From JAPSGB01 sp963775185 (GTDB lineage Bacteria; Myxococcota_A; Polyangia; Polyangiales; Polyangiaceae), in the NCBI GenBank assembly GCA_963775185.1, contig CAVZIE010000050.1:1-64000 (forward strand): a stretch of 64,000 nucleotides of DNA, in the 5' to 3' direction. Positions 10,385 through 19,231 of the stretch are shown piece after piece; within the stretch, counting starts at the first letter, position 1; every line of letters starts with the position of its first letter. The notes beneath the pieces were generated by a model. It was not told where the DNA came from, did no database searches, and worked only from the letters and a program-made list of their open reading frames with translations. The position numbers and the translations under genes were made by a program.

Positions 10385-10404
10385 ATTCAACCAGCGAGTT
10401 GAAT
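10385..10404. promoter_or_regulatory. Inverted repeat ATTCAAC-N6-GTTGAAT
   Basis: A perfect 7-bp inverted repeat with a 6-base spacer lies in the A+T-rich part of the divergent region between the MarC gene and the acylase gene. It has the size of a dimeric repressor operator and could serve either gene. No cognate regulator is visible nearby. Confidence 0.3.
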
Positions 10405-10414
10405 TCAGGAAATG

Positions 10415-10434
10415 CCGGTCCGGCGCGGTATCCC
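10415..10434 (+). repeat. Dispersed repeat copy
   Basis: ccggtccggcgcggtatccc lies 67 bases before the penicillin acylase start. Confidence 0.8.
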
Positions 10435-10500
10435 GCGCGACGGGGCGTGCGCCGGCGTCGCGGCTTGATGCGGCCGATCGTCCGGCACTAGCATCCCGCC

Positions 10501-13017
10501 ATGACGTTCCGGGGACTCGCGTCGCGGTGCGCGCTGTGCGTCGTGGCAACGACCGCGATCGGGTGCGGGACCGACGAGCCGGTCGCGGCCTCGAAGCTGC
10601 CGTCGGCGCCGATCGAGGTGATCCGCGACGACAACGGCGTGCCGCACATCTACGGCGCGAGCGATCGCGACGCGTTCTTCGGCGCGGGCTACATGATGGC
10701 GGAAGATCGCCTGCTACAGGTCGACACCGCGCGGCGCCGCGCCCTGGGGCGCTGGGCGGAGGTGCTGCCGGGCCACCTGGAGGACGACAAGCTCGCGCGC
10801 TTGTTCGACTGGCGCGGACTCGGCGAGCAGGCCGCGCGGATCACCGCGCGCGACAATCCGGAAGAGTGGCGCATCATGCAGGCCTGGGTCGCCGGCCTGA
10901 ACAAGCGCATCGACGAGGTGCGCGACGGCAAGGTGCCGCCGCCCTACGGCTTCGGGCCCGACGAGCTCGACTACCTGCCCGAGCGCTGGAACGACGCGGA
11001 TGTGCTGGTCGTCGCCAAGATGATCGAGTTCGGCAACGACGACTCGATCGAGTTCGAGCTGTTCCAGACCATCGCCGAGCGCCTCTTCCCCGACAAGATG
11101 GACAAGGTCGAGCTGCCGCGACCGGTCAGGGAGGTATGGACCGTGCCGCCCGAGGATCGGCCGAAGGATCTGCCAGCGGCGCTCCAGCTGGCGGCCGGCG
11201 CGCGGGATTTCGCGCCGGACCGGCACCTGGGCCCCGTGAAGATCGATCCGGCGCGGTTTTCCCGATCGATGAAGCTGCTCGACGCGCTGTCGAGCCTGCG
11301 CGCCGCGGGGAGCAACAACTGGGCGATCGACGGCAGGTTCACCGACAGCACGCGACCCATGCTCGCCGGCGATCCCCACCTCGGGTTCGGATTTCCCGGC
11401 GTGTTCTACGCGCTGCACATCGACAGCGCCGATCAGGGCGGCAGCTTCAACGCTGCCGGTTTCTCGTTCCCCGGGCTGCCCGGCGTGTCGATCGGGCAGA
11501 CCGACAAGGTCGCGTGGTCGCCGACAACCGCGTTCGCGGACGTGATGGACGTGTGGGAGGTGCCGTCGCCGGATTTCGACACGGTGGAGATCGGCGGCGC
11601 GCCCGTGACGGTGACGGAGCGCCAGGAGACGATCCGCGTGCGAGGCGCCGGGCTGCCCGCCGGCGAGGGCGACGACGTCGTGATCACCGAGCGTGACATC
11701 CCCGGACAGGGCGTGATCCTGCCGGCGGATCTCGCGCCGATCCCCGTGGCCAGCGCCGGTCACGAGCTGTTCATGCGCTGGATCGGCTACGGGCAGAGCG
11801 GGCCGTCGCGCTTGCTCGGGCTGAACCGCACCCACAGCATCGACGACTTCGACGCCGCGGTGGATCAGCAGAACGGCTTGAACTTCAACATGCTGGCCGC
11901 CGACGCGACGGGCATCACGCTGCGCGTCGGCATCGACGTGCCCGACCGCGATCCGCGAAAGGGCGTCTCCCCGTGGAAGGTGATGGACGGCACCAACGCC
12001 GCGTCGCTGTGGAACGGCGCGATGCTCCCGCGCGACCACCTGCCGCGCGCGCGCGCCGCGGACCGCGGCTGGATCAACACCGCGAACAACGACCCGTTCG
12101 GCTTCAGCGCCGACGGGCGCGTGGACGACGACCCGTGGTACTACGGCGCGTTCTTCGCACCGGGCTGGCGCGCCGGGCGTGCCAGCGACGAACTCACGCG
12201 GCTCGCCAAGGCGGGTCACGTCTCGGTAGCCGACATGCAGGCGCTGCAGCTCGACCTGCACTCGAACATGGCCGACGATCTGCTGCCGTTGCTCGACGCG
12301 GCGTGGGCGAAGGCCGACCACAGCGACGCCGATCTCGCGACGTTGATGCAAGCGCTCGACGCCTGGGACCGGCGCATGGATCGGCCGTCGAGCGGCGCGC
12401 TGGTGTTCAACGTGTGGGTGCACTTCGCCGCGTCGAGCGCGCTAGAGGACGACCTGGGCGTGCTGTACGCTCCGGCGTTCGATCTCGAGGCCGTGTTCAT
12501 GCTCAAGGTCGCGACGCTGCTCTTGCGCGGCGACTACCCTGGAGGCGACGCGCTGCTGCAGAGCGGGCGCGACGCGGTACTGCTCGACGCGTTGAACAAG
12601 ACCGCGGATTTCCTGCGGCAGCGCTTCGGCAGCGTGGATCCGGCGGGCTACAGCTACGGCGATCTGCACGTGACCAAGTGGTATGACGCTCTCGGCGCGG
12701 GGCTCGACTTCGGCGAGAACCCCAGCGACGGCGGCGAGAGCACGGTGAACGTCTCGCCGCACAGCTTCCTCGACGGATCGCAGCCCGGCCAGCGCTGGCC
12801 GTCGCACTACGGGCCGATCTTGCGCATGGTCGCGGATTTCGAAGCCGACGGCACGCCGCACATCCGCTACAACTTTCCGCTTGGGAATGTCTGCGACCCG
12901 CACAGCCCGCACTTCGACGACATGCGCGACGGTTGGCTGAACGGGAAGTATCACGACATGCGCTTCAAGCGCGCGGACGTGGATGCGCACCAGGACGAGC
13001 GGATCGTGATCGAGTAG
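10501..13017 (+). CDS. Penicillin acylase-family N-terminal-nucleophile hydrolase, lipoprotein
   Basis: This is an 838-residue acylase precursor. It has a lipobox-like TAIGCG, the family start IEVIRDDNGVPHIYGASDRDAFFGAG and the autoprocessing site AAGSNNWAI. Ser271 there would become the N-terminal nucleophile of the beta chain. Then come PMLAGDPHLGF, FPGLPGVSIGQTDKVAWSPT and the late motif WPSHYGP. Relatives cleave amide bonds in beta-lactams or acyl-homoserine lactones; the substrate here is unknown. Residues about 235-242 (ARDFAPDRH), just before the beta chain, are encoded by a 20/21 match to the dispersed repeat, yet the frame stays open. The stop codon directly abuts the stop codon of the convergent arsA, with no base between. 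Confidence 0.9.
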   Translation: MTFRGLASRCALCVVATTAIGCGTDEPVAASKLPSAPIEVIRDDNGVPHIYGASDRDAFFGAGYMMAEDRLLQVDTARRRALGRWAEVLPGHLEDDKLARLFDWRGLGEQAARITARDNPEEWRIMQAWVAGLNKRIDEVRDGKVPPPYGFGPDELDYLPERWNDADVLVVAKMIEFGNDDSIEFELFQTIAERLFPDKMDKVELPRPVREVWTVPPEDRPKDLPAALQLAAGARDFAPDRHLGPVKIDPARFSRSMKLLDALSSLRAAGSNNWAIDGRFTDSTRPMLAGDPHLGFGFPGVFYALHIDSADQGGSFNAAGFSFPGLPGVSIGQTDKVAWSPTTAFADVMDVWEVPSPDFDTVEIGGAPVTVTERQETIRVRGAGLPAGEGDDVVITERDIPGQGVILPADLAPIPVASAGHELFMRWIGYGQSGPSRLLGLNRTHSIDDFDAAVDQQNGLNFNMLAADATGITLRVGIDVPDRDPRKGVSPWKVMDGTNAASLWNGAMLPRDHLPRARAADRGWINTANNDPFGFSADGRVDDDPWYYGAFFAPGWRAGRASDELTRLAKAGHVSVADMQALQLDLHSNMADDLLPLLDAAWAKADHSDADLATLMQALDAWDRRMDRPSSGALVFNVWVHFAASSALEDDLGVLYAPAFDLEAVFMLKVATLLLRGDYPGGDALLQSGRDAVLLDALNKTADFLRQRFGSVDPAGYSYGDLHVTKWYDALGAGLDFGENPSDGGESTVNVSPHSFLDGSQPGQRWPSHYGPILRMVADFEADGTPHIRYNFPLGNVCDPHSPHFDDMRDGWLNGKYHDMRFKRADVDAHQDERIVIE
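11204..11224 (-). repeat. Dispersed repeat copy inside the penicillin acylase gene
   Basis: It is a 20/21 match to the reverse complement of the extended consensus, in frame within the acylase, just before the beta-chain start. Confidence 0.75.
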
Positions 13018-14985
13018 TCAGGTCTGCAGAGCCTGGACCCACTTCTCGATCTCCGGCCGCGTCGGAATTCCGCCCTGGTGGACCAGCAGCTCGTCGATCA
13101 CGACCGCGGGCGTGGTCAGCACGCCGTAGGCGGCCATGTCGCGCTTGCTGGTGACCTTCTCCACGTCGATCGCGCCGCCGATCTCGGCGACCACCTCGCG
13201 CACCAGGCGCTCGGTCCAGATGCACGCGCCGCAGCTCTTGCCGACGATCCGGATGGTGTGCTTCGGCGCGCCCGCGTCCCACGGCTCGAGCACGATGCGC
13301 GCGGCGTGACCTTCGAGCTCGTGGAGGTGCGTTGCTTCGTGGGCGCGCCGGGAGCGGAGCACCGGATCCGTGACGTCGAGCGGGGTCAGGCTCTGGTTGA
13401 TGACCCACGCGAAGGGCACGATGTCCGCTCGCGCGAGATCGCGCTCGAGCTGCATCGCCTCGTGGATCGGCGTGGCCTCCGGCAGCGTGACGAGCAACAC
13501 GTGGGTGAAGTCGCGGTCCCTGAGCCGCGGCAGCAGACGCTGCACCGCCTCCGGGCTGCCGCTCGGCTTGCGCAGCACCTCGCGGTGGTAGGCCTCGGCG
13601 GCGTCGAGCAAGAGCAGCGTGTGGCCTGTCGGCGCGGTGTCGATGATGACGAACCGGTCCTCGCCCTGCGCCACGGTCTCGGCGAACGCGCGGAACACGG
13701 CGATCTCCTCGGTGCACGGGCTCCGCAGATCTTCTTCGAGCAGCGCCTTGCCCTGCGCGTCGAGCCCGCTGCCCGCCGTGGCCAGCACCTCCGCCGTGTA
13801 ACGACGCGTCTCGAGCTCGGGGTCGATGCGTTCCACGCAGAGGCCCGCGGCGCCGGGGCCGAGATCGCGAACCGCTTGCTCGACGTGGGCGGCGGGATCC
13901 GTCGTCGTCAGCGTGACGGCGTGACCGCGCCCGACGAGCCCGGCGGCAATGCGCGCGGCCACCGTCGTCTTGCCGACGCCGCCCTTGCCCATCGTCATCA
14001 CGACGCCCTTGCCGCGCGCGGCGATCTCGTCCACCAGCGACTCGAGCGTGTCGCCGCGGAACGTCCCGCCGTCGGCGATCCCGGCGACCGTGCCTGTCGC
14101 AGCGGGGTCGCCCATCTTCCGCAGCGCGTCGACGCCGACCAGCCCGAACGAGAGCAGCGGCACGTCGACCCGCGGCAGTGCAGAGAGACCGTCGGGCAGC
14201 TCGGCGAGCGCGACGCGGCCGCGCGCCGCCATCGCCCGCGCCGTGACGTCGCCGGCGTCCTCCGCGTGGAACACGCCGTTCACGATCAGGTGTACGTGCG
14301 TGACGCCGAGCTCCGCGAGCTCCGCGCGCGTGCGCTCGGCCTCGGCGAACGACGCGCGTTCGGGTCGGGCGACGAGCACCAGCGTGGTCTGCCCGGCGTC
14401 GCGAAGCGCCTGGTTCGACGCCGCGTACAGCGCCTTCTGATCGGCGAGCCCCGACAGCGGTCCGAGGCACGACGTTCCGCCGACGTTGCTGTCGATGAAG
14501 TTCGTCCACGCCGCCGGCAGCTCGAGCAGGCGCAACGTGTGACCGGTCGGTGCCGTGTCGAAGACGACATGGTCGAAGCCGACCGTGACGGTCCCGTCTC
14601 CGAGCAGCTTCGAGAACTCGTCGAAGGCGGCGATCTCGACGGTGCACGCGCCGGACAGTTGCTCCTCCATGCTGGCGATGGCGACGGCCGGGAGCACGCC
14701 GCGGTAGGGCCCGACGACGCGCTCGCGGTAGTCGTGCGCCGCCTGCTCCGGGTCGATGTTCAGCGCCGACAGCCCCGTCACCCGGGGCACCGCGCGCGGC
14801 GTCGCCGCCAGCTCCACGCCCAGCACCTCGTCGAGGTTCGAGGCGGGATCGGTGCTGACGAGCAACACCCGCTTGCCGGCGTCGGCGAGGGCGATCGCCG
14901 TGGCGCATGCCGCGGACGTCTTGCCCACGCCGCCCTTGCCGGTGAAAAACAGGATGCGAGTCGGGTCCGGAACGAGCGTGGACAT
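13018..14985 (-). CDS. arsA: Arsenite-stimulated ATPase ArsA with a C-terminal thioredoxin-like domain
   Basis: This 655-residue protein has both ArsA ATPase halves: P-loops GKGGVGKT at residues 16-23 and near 332-339, and DTAPTGHT in each half. The metalloid-binding cysteines are in GACTVEIA, SCLGPLSG and SPCTEEIA. ArsA drives arsenite export with a membrane partner. After the second half, residues about 575-655 form an extra small thioredoxin-like domain (IRIVGKSCGACIWTERLV, then LTTPAVVIDELLVHQGG) with a CGAC redox motif, a fusion not found in classic ArsA. GGAGG lies 6 bases before the ATG. It is the last gene of an arsR-arsD-arsA operon. No arsB, acr3 or arsC is in the window. Confidence 0.93.
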   Translation of the reverse strand: MSTLVPDPTRILFFTGKGGVGKTSAACATAIALADAGKRVLLVSTDPASNLDEVLGVELAATPRAVPRVTGLSALNIDPEQAAHDYRERVVGPYRGVLPAVAIASMEEQLSGACTVEIAAFDEFSKLLGDGTVTVGFDHVVFDTAPTGHTLRLLELPAAWTNFIDSNVGGTSCLGPLSGLADQKALYAASNQALRDAGQTTLVLVARPERASFAEAERTRAELAELGVTHVHLIVNGVFHAEDAGDVTARAMAARGRVALAELPDGLSALPRVDVPLLSFGLVGVDALRKMGDPAATGTVAGIADGGTFRGDTLESLVDEIAARGKGVVMTMGKGGVGKTTVAARIAAGLVGRGHAVTLTTTDPAAHVEQAVRDLGPGAAGLCVERIDPELETRRYTAEVLATAGSGLDAQGKALLEEDLRSPCTEEIAVFRAFAETVAQGEDRFVIIDTAPTGHTLLLLDAAEAYHREVLRKPSGSPEAVQRLLPRLRDRDFTHVLLVTLPEATPIHEAMQLERDLARADIVPFAWVINQSLTPLDVTDPVLRSRRAHEATHLHELEGHAARIVLEPWDAGAPKHTIRIVGKSCGACIWTERLVREVVAEIGGAIDVEKVTSKRDMAAYGVLTTPAVVIDELLVHQGGIPTRPEIEKWVQALQT

Positions 14986-14997
14986 GGTGCCTCCGTG

Positions 14998-15387
14998 TCA
15001 GCAGCAGCCGCTCTTCGCGGGACCGCAGCAGCCGCCCGACTTTGCCTTGGGCTCGGCCTTGGGCGCGGCTGCGTCCGCCGCTGCGACGACGCCGGCCCAC
15101 GCGGCGAGCTCGTCGCGTGTCGGGTACACGCCGATCGACTTGACCTCGCCGTCGACCTTCACGAGTGGCAACGCCGCCTCGCCCTTCGCCTCGAGCTCCG
15201 CCTTCACGGCGGCGTCCTCGGCGAACGGTCCGGGCTGCTGCGACAGGTTGAAGCGCTCCACGGAGATGCCTTGTGTCTTCAGCCAGTCCAGATCCGCCGC
15301 GAAGCGCACCAGCTCGGCGTCGACGGAGGGACCGCAGATCCCGGTGGAGCAGCACATGGCGGGGTCGAAAACGCGAACAGCAGGCAT
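14998..15387 (-). CDS. arsD: Arsenic metallochaperone ArsD
   Basis: ArsD hands arsenite to ArsA and weakly represses the operon in plasmid R773. This 129-residue copy has the expected DPAMCCSTGICGPSVD with Cys12, Cys13 and Cys18, the thioredoxin-like fold pattern (LDWLKTQGISVERFNLSQQP, LPLVKVDG, YPTRDELAAW) and a Cys-rich tail (GGCCGPAKSGCC) that could hold extra metalloid. AAGGAAAA precedes the ATG. Only 12 bases separate it from arsA. Confidence 0.93.
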   Translation of the reverse strand: MPAVRVFDPAMCCSTGICGPSVDAELVRFAADLDWLKTQGISVERFNLSQQPGPFAEDAAVKAELEAKGEAALPLVKVDGEVKSIGVYPTRDELAAWAGVVAAADAAAPKAEPKAKSGGCCGPAKSGCC

Positions 15388-15426
15388 CCAGTTTTCCTTT
15401 CGGTGAATCGAGATCGACGAGCGCGG

Positions 15427-15768
15427 CTAGATCTCCGCGACGAGCGCTTTCAGGCGGCGCAGGGTCCGGGGCTCGATGCAGTAGCAGACGCGCGGACCGT
15501 CCACCTCGCCGCGGATCAGCCCGACCGCTTTCAGCACCTTGAGGTGTTGCGAGACGGTCGACTGCGCGAGCGGCAGCTCGTCCACGATGTCGCCGCACAC
15601 GCAGGCGGTGCGATGGACGAGCAGGCGGAGGATCTGCACCCGCGTCGGGTGACCGATAGCCTTGGCGAGCGCCGCGAGCTCCGCGTCGGCCTCGTCGCCG
15701 TCGACCGCACGCCGATCGGGCGATTCGTCCGGCGGAGCGCAGCACTCAACGGCGAGCCGGCGATTCAT
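15427..15768 (-). CDS. arsR: ArsR-family metalloid-responsive repressor
   Basis: This ArsR/SmtB winged-helix repressor of 113 residues has the metal box TACVCGDIVDEL, which matches the ELCVCDL-type arsenic site, the recognition region AQSTVSQHLKVLKAVGL and the wing RGEVDGPRVCYC. Additional cysteines (VECCAPP) near the N-terminus could add ligands. The start is the ATG at 15768, which lies inside a perfect inverted repeat and so would be blocked by repressor binding. It is the first gene of the arsRDA operon, with 39 bases before arsD. Confidence 0.9.
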   Translation of the reverse strand: MNRRLAVECCAPPDESPDRRAVDGDEADAELAALAKAIGHPTRVQILRLLVHRTACVCGDIVDELPLAQSTVSQHLKVLKAVGLIRGEVDGPRVCYCIEPRTLRRLKALVAEI

Positions 15769-15784
15769 CGTAAAACAACGATGA
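15765..15784. promoter_or_regulatory. Probable ArsR operator over the arsR start codon
   Basis: TCATCGT-AAAACA-ACGATGA is a perfect 7-bp inverted repeat with a 6-base spacer in an otherwise G+C-rich stretch. It covers the arsR start codon, a position that fits autorepression of arsRDA by ArsR. Confidence 0.55.
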
Positions 15785-15854
15785 GTCCCTGGGCTCGCCA
15801 TGTCAAGGACGCCGGTCAGCGGGCTCGGCGCGACCGACGTCGCGCCCGCGAGCA

Positions 15855-16502
15855 TCAACTTCTGCCGAGCGTGCGTGGCAACGCGTCGGGTCGGTACGCG
15901 TAGCCCACCTTCACGCGGGACAGTGATCGCCACGTGTGCTCCATCTTGAGCAGCGCGTCCATCACGTCGTCGGTCGCGAAGCGGCGCTCGCGCGCGGCGG
16001 CGAGCGTCTCGATCAGCGCGCCGCGCGCGTCGGCGGGATGGAACACCGCGCCGGGCAGCACCGCGCAGCCGTCGAGGCCGGGAAGCATGCGCGCCTGGCA
16101 CAGCGGGCGATCCGCCTCCGACGCGCTGCCCGCGAGCTCGCGCCCGATGTCGTCCTTGGACAGGACGAGGAGCTCGGCTCGGGACCAGAGATCGCGGGCG
16201 ACGAGTACGCCGTCGACGCGACTGAACACGTACAGTCCGCGGTGGGCGTGTGACAGCGAGTGCGCGACCTCGCGTTCCGCGGCGTCGCCGAGCTCGCGCG
16301 CGAGCGTCCGGGCCAGGCCGCCGCGCACCAGCGCGTCCTCCCACGCCGCCGCGTCGCGCGCGCCCGACTCCGGGTGGTCCGGGCCGAAGCGACCCGTGCG
16401 GGCGAAGAACGCGTCCCGCAGCTCCTGGGCGTGACCCGCGTGGGCGGGGCGCGTCGCCAGCTCCAGGAGCTCGTCGTAGACGGCGCTGAGGACCGGGGTC
16501 AC
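15855..16502 (-). CDS. Conserved hypothetical protein
   Basis: This is an open frame of 215 residues from a GTG at 16502. It has no signal peptide, no membrane segment and no motif I recognise. Its composition and codon use look real: SLSHAHRGLYVFSRVDGVLVARDLWSRA, then a C-terminal DDVMDALLKMEHTWRSLSRVKVGYAY. That tail recurs in my memory of myxobacterial conserved proteins, but I cannot name a family. It stands upstream of arsR in the same direction with an 86-base gap, so it may share regulation with neither side. Confidence 0.6.
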   Translation of the reverse strand: MTPVLSAVYDELLELATRPAHAGHAQELRDAFFARTGRFGPDHPESGARDAAAWEDALVRGGLARTLARELGDAAEREVAHSLSHAHRGLYVFSRVDGVLVARDLWSRAELLVLSKDDIGRELAGSASEADRPLCQARMLPGLDGCAVLPGAVFHPADARGALIETLAAARERRFATDDVMDALLKMEHTWRSLSRVKVGYAYRPDALPRTLGRS

Positions 16503-16646
16503 TTGTTAGCTGTTAGCAGCTAGCCGTTGGCGGATAGCCAGGAAACCGGCGTCCCGGCTGCCGGCCAGTGGGCCGGGGCGCGGAACGCGCGGCCGGTGGG
16601 GCGCGCTTGGGTCGCGGGCGCACCACGCGCTACGATCCCGCACCCC

Positions 16647-17057
16647 ATGGGCAAGAATCGCGTCTTCTTCCCGCAGGAAGCCCTGGACCAGTGGCTTCGG
16701 GACAACCGCGTGGAGATCACCGATGGAGAGCTGGTGATCCGGGCCGAGGGGCGTCGCTACAAGGTGATCGAGGCGGCGCGCGTGGTGGCCGAGGTGAGCG
16801 GAGCGCCGGACGAGAACGAGCTCGTCGGAAAGGTCAAGACAGTGGCCTACTTGACGGAGCTCGGGGCGGAGCTACTCGGAAGCTCCATGATCATCGGTGA
16901 CAACGCCTACGACGTGGTCTCGGGCTTCCTGGGCTCGCCGGTCGGCACGTTTGCCGAGCACCGTCGCTCCTCCCTCGCCGGCGATTCGATGCCGCCGAGT
17001 ACCGCGGGTAGCGACGAGGAGCTGCTGGCGCAGTATTTGATGCAGGCCCTGGAGTAG
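16647..17057 (+). CDS. Conserved myxobacterial hypothetical protein at the head of the haem operon
   Basis: This is a 136-residue cytosolic protein starting MGKNRVFFPQEALDQWL. I chose the ATG at 16647 because the upstream in-frame extension is unlike protein. It has a small beta-rich N-terminal part (VEITDGELVIRAEGRRYKVIEAARVV), a middle LVGKVKTVAYLTELGAELLGSSMIIGDNAYDVVSGFLG, and an acidic tail. No catalytic motif is seen. It ends 6 bases before the HemX/CcsA-like gene and is probably cotranscribed with it and hemA-hemC. Confidence 0.72.
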   Translation: MGKNRVFFPQEALDQWLRDNRVEITDGELVIRAEGRRYKVIEAARVVAEVSGAPDENELVGKVKTVAYLTELGAELLGSSMIIGDNAYDVVSGFLGSPVGTFAEHRRSSLAGDSMPPSTAGSDEELLAQYLMQALE

Positions 17058-17063
17058 CCCCGG

Positions 17064-17885
17064 ATGGAACAGCTCGCCACCATCGCGTTCTACCTCGGCG
17101 TCATCGCCTATTCGGCGGCGGCCACGCTGTTCTTCGTCGATCTCGCGCGCCGCGAGGGTTCGGGAGCCGCGTCGCGTTGGGCGCCGCGCGCGCTTGGGCT
17201 CGGCGCGCTGATGCACGCCGGGCACGTGGTGACGGCGAGCCTCTTGTCGCGCGTCTGCCCGGTGGAGTCGCTGCACTTCGCGCTCAGCCTCTCGGCGTTG
17301 ATCGCGACGGCGGTGTTCCTGCTGGTCCGGCGTCGCCTGCGCCTGAACGCCATCGGCGCGTTCGTCGCGCCGGTCGCGCTCACGTTCCTGGTCGGCGCGC
17401 AGTTCGTCGGCGTCTCCGCGCCCTCTCCCGACCTGCCAAGGGGGCTGCTCGCGCTCCACATCACCGCCAACCTGCTCGGGCTCGGGCTGTTCCTGCTCGC
17501 CGGAGCCGCGGGCGCCTTCTATCTCGTGCAGGAGCGCCGGCTGAAGGAGAAGCGGGCCAGCTGGCTCACGAGCAAGCTGCCCCCGCTCGACGCCCTCGAC
17601 CGCACCGAGCATCGGCTGCTGCTCGCCGGCTTCCCGCTGCTCACGTTCGGCATCGTCACGGGCGTCATGTTCGTCACCCACCTTACCGGAGCCGGCGCCG
17701 CCGAGATGTTGCGTACGGCGTTGGCGTTCACGACATGGTTCCTGGTCGCCGGCGTTCTCGTGCTGCGCGCCGTCGCGGGCTGGCGCGGTCGTCGCGCCGC
17801 CTACGGCACCATCGCCGGCGTCGTGTGCGTCTTGCTGGTGATCCTCCTGTACGCGTTCAAGCCCGGAGCCGCGGAGGGCCTGTGA
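17064..17885 (+). CDS. HemX/CcsA-like cytochrome c assembly-type membrane protein
   Basis: This integral membrane protein of 273 residues has about eight hydrophobic segments. It shows the CcsA/CcmC/HemX pattern HITANLLGLGLFLLAGAAGAFYLVQERRLK, then LDRTEHRLLLAGFPLLTFGIVTGV. Conserved histidines face haem or haem precursors in this family. Genes of this type often sit directly before hemA, where HemX tunes glutamyl-tRNA reductase level; that role is inferred from context. GGAG precedes the ATG, and the stop overlaps the hemA GTG in GTGA, which suggests translational coupling. Confidence 0.8.
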   Translation: MEQLATIAFYLGVIAYSAAATLFFVDLARREGSGAASRWAPRALGLGALMHAGHVVTASLLSRVCPVESLHFALSLSALIATAVFLLVRRRLRLNAIGAFVAPVALTFLVGAQFVGVSAPSPDLPRGLLALHITANLLGLGLFLLAGAAGAFYLVQERRLKEKRASWLTSKLPPLDALDRTEHRLLLAGFPLLTFGIVTGVMFVTHLTGAGAAEMLRTALAFTTWFLVAGVLVLRAVAGWRGRRAAYGTIAGVVCVLLVILLYAFKPGAAEGL

Positions 17886-19231
17886 TCGTCGTCGTCGGGC
17901 TCTCGCACCGCACGGCGCCGATCGCCGTGCGGGAGCTGATCGCGATTCCGAAGGACATCGTGCCTTCGGTGCTGGCGGAGCTGGTCTCGCGCCCGGCGAT
18001 CGGCGAAGCGATGTTGGTATCCACCTGCAATCGCGTCGAGGTAGTCGCGGCGGGGCGCGATGCGTCCAGCGACCTCGTGGAGGTCGCGCGCGCGGTCGAG
18101 CAGGCGCTCTCCCAGCGCGCGCCCGACGTGACCGGCAAGCTGTACGCCCATGCCGGCGCAGCGGGCGTGCGCCACTTGTTCCGCGTGGCATCGTCGCTCG
18201 ACTCGCTGGTGCTCGGCGAGCCGCAGATCCTGGGACAGGTCAAGGACGCGTTCGAGGCTGCACGCAACGCCGGCACGCTCGGTCCGCGGCTTTACCGGGC
18301 GGTGCCGCGGGCGATTCGCGCGGCCAAGCGCGTCCGCTCCACGACCACCATCGGCACCGGGCTGGTCTCCGTTCCGAGCGTCGCCGTCGATCTGGCGCGG
18401 CAGATCTTCGGCAACCTGTCGGGCAAGAACGTCATGCTGATCGGCTCCGGCGAGATGGCGGAGACGGTGGCGCGGCTGCTCGCCGGGCTCGGCGCGCGGC
18501 TCTACGTCGTGGGCCGCAACGAGCTACGCGTCGCCGAGCTCGCGCGCATCGTCGGCGGCGAGCCCCGACGTTGGACCGATCTCAAGGCGACGCTGGTCGA
18601 GGCCGACGTGGTCGTCACCAGCACCAGCGCGCCGACCTACGTCGTCGATCACGAACACGTCGCCGCGATCCGCAAGCAGCGTCGCGGGCGCAGCCTGTTC
18701 TTCATCGATCTCGCCGTCCCGCGCGATGTCGATCCGCGAGTCGAGGAGCTCGACGGCGTGTTCCTGTACAACGTGGACGACTTCTCGCGCGTCGTCGCCG
18801 AGACGCTCTCGAGCCGCATGCGCGAGGCCGAGCGCGCCGAGGAGATCGTCGCCCACGAGGCGGAGGGCTACGAGCGCTGGGAGGAAGCGGCGCAGGTGAC
18901 GCCGACGATCGTGGCGCTGCGATCCCGACTCGGCGGCGTGATGCACGCGGAGCTCGACCACAGCTTTCGCACCAAGCTCAAGCACCTGGGCAACGGCGAG
19001 CGCGAGGCGCTCGGCCGGATGCTGGACGCGGCGCTGAACAAGATGCTCCACTCGCCGACCACGCGTCTGCGCCAGATGGCCGTCGAACGCAGCGAAGACG
19101 GCATGCCCGTGGAGCAGATCGTCGCGGCGCTGTCCGAGCTGTTCGCGCTCGACGAGCTACACGACGACGCGGAGCACGAACCGGACGAGGATGAACAGGA
19201 GCTGCCGGCGCAAGCCAGCGGAGGAAACTGA
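17882..19231 (+). CDS. hemA: Glutamyl-tRNA reductase
   Basis: This enzyme reduces glutamyl-tRNA(Glu) to glutamate-1-semialdehyde with NADPH, the first committed step of C5 haem synthesis. It has the GLSHRTAP start, STCNRVEV with the catalytic Cys, and LDSLVLGEPQILGQVK. The NADPH site is VMLIGSGEMAETVARLL, and the dimerisation domain is followed by an acidic tail (DDAEHEPDEDEQE). The length is 449 residues. The GTG at 17882 overlaps the previous stop. Its stop shares one base with the hemC ATG. Confidence 0.95.
   Translation: MIVVVGLSHRTAPIAVRELIAIPKDIVPSVLAELVSRPAIGEAMLVSTCNRVEVVAAGRDASSDLVEVARAVEQALSQRAPDVTGKLYAHAGAAGVRHLFRVASSLDSLVLGEPQILGQVKDAFEAARNAGTLGPRLYRAVPRAIRAAKRVRSTTTIGTGLVSVPSVAVDLARQIFGNLSGKNVMLIGSGEMAETVARLLAGLGARLYVVGRNELRVAELARIVGGEPRRWTDLKATLVEADVVVTSTSAPTYVVDHEHVAAIRKQRRGRSLFFIDLAVPRDVDPRVEELDGVFLYNVDDFSRVVAETLSSRMREAERAEEIVAHEAEGYERWEEAAQVTPTIVALRSRLGGVMHAELDHSFRTKLKHLGNGEREALGRMLDAALNKMLHSPTTRLRQMAVERSEDGMPVEQIVAALSELFALDELHDDAEHEPDEDEQELPAQASGGN

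Noticed and set aside
11248..11267. Second repeat copy in the acylase gene (tccggcgcggttttcccg)
   Set aside because: There are several mismatches to the consensus in a G+C-rich setting; it could be chance.
13040..13080. GIPTRPEIEK near the ArsA C-terminus resembling a repeat-encoded peptide
   Set aside because: This is the usual end of small thioredoxin-like domains and the DNA does not match the repeat core.
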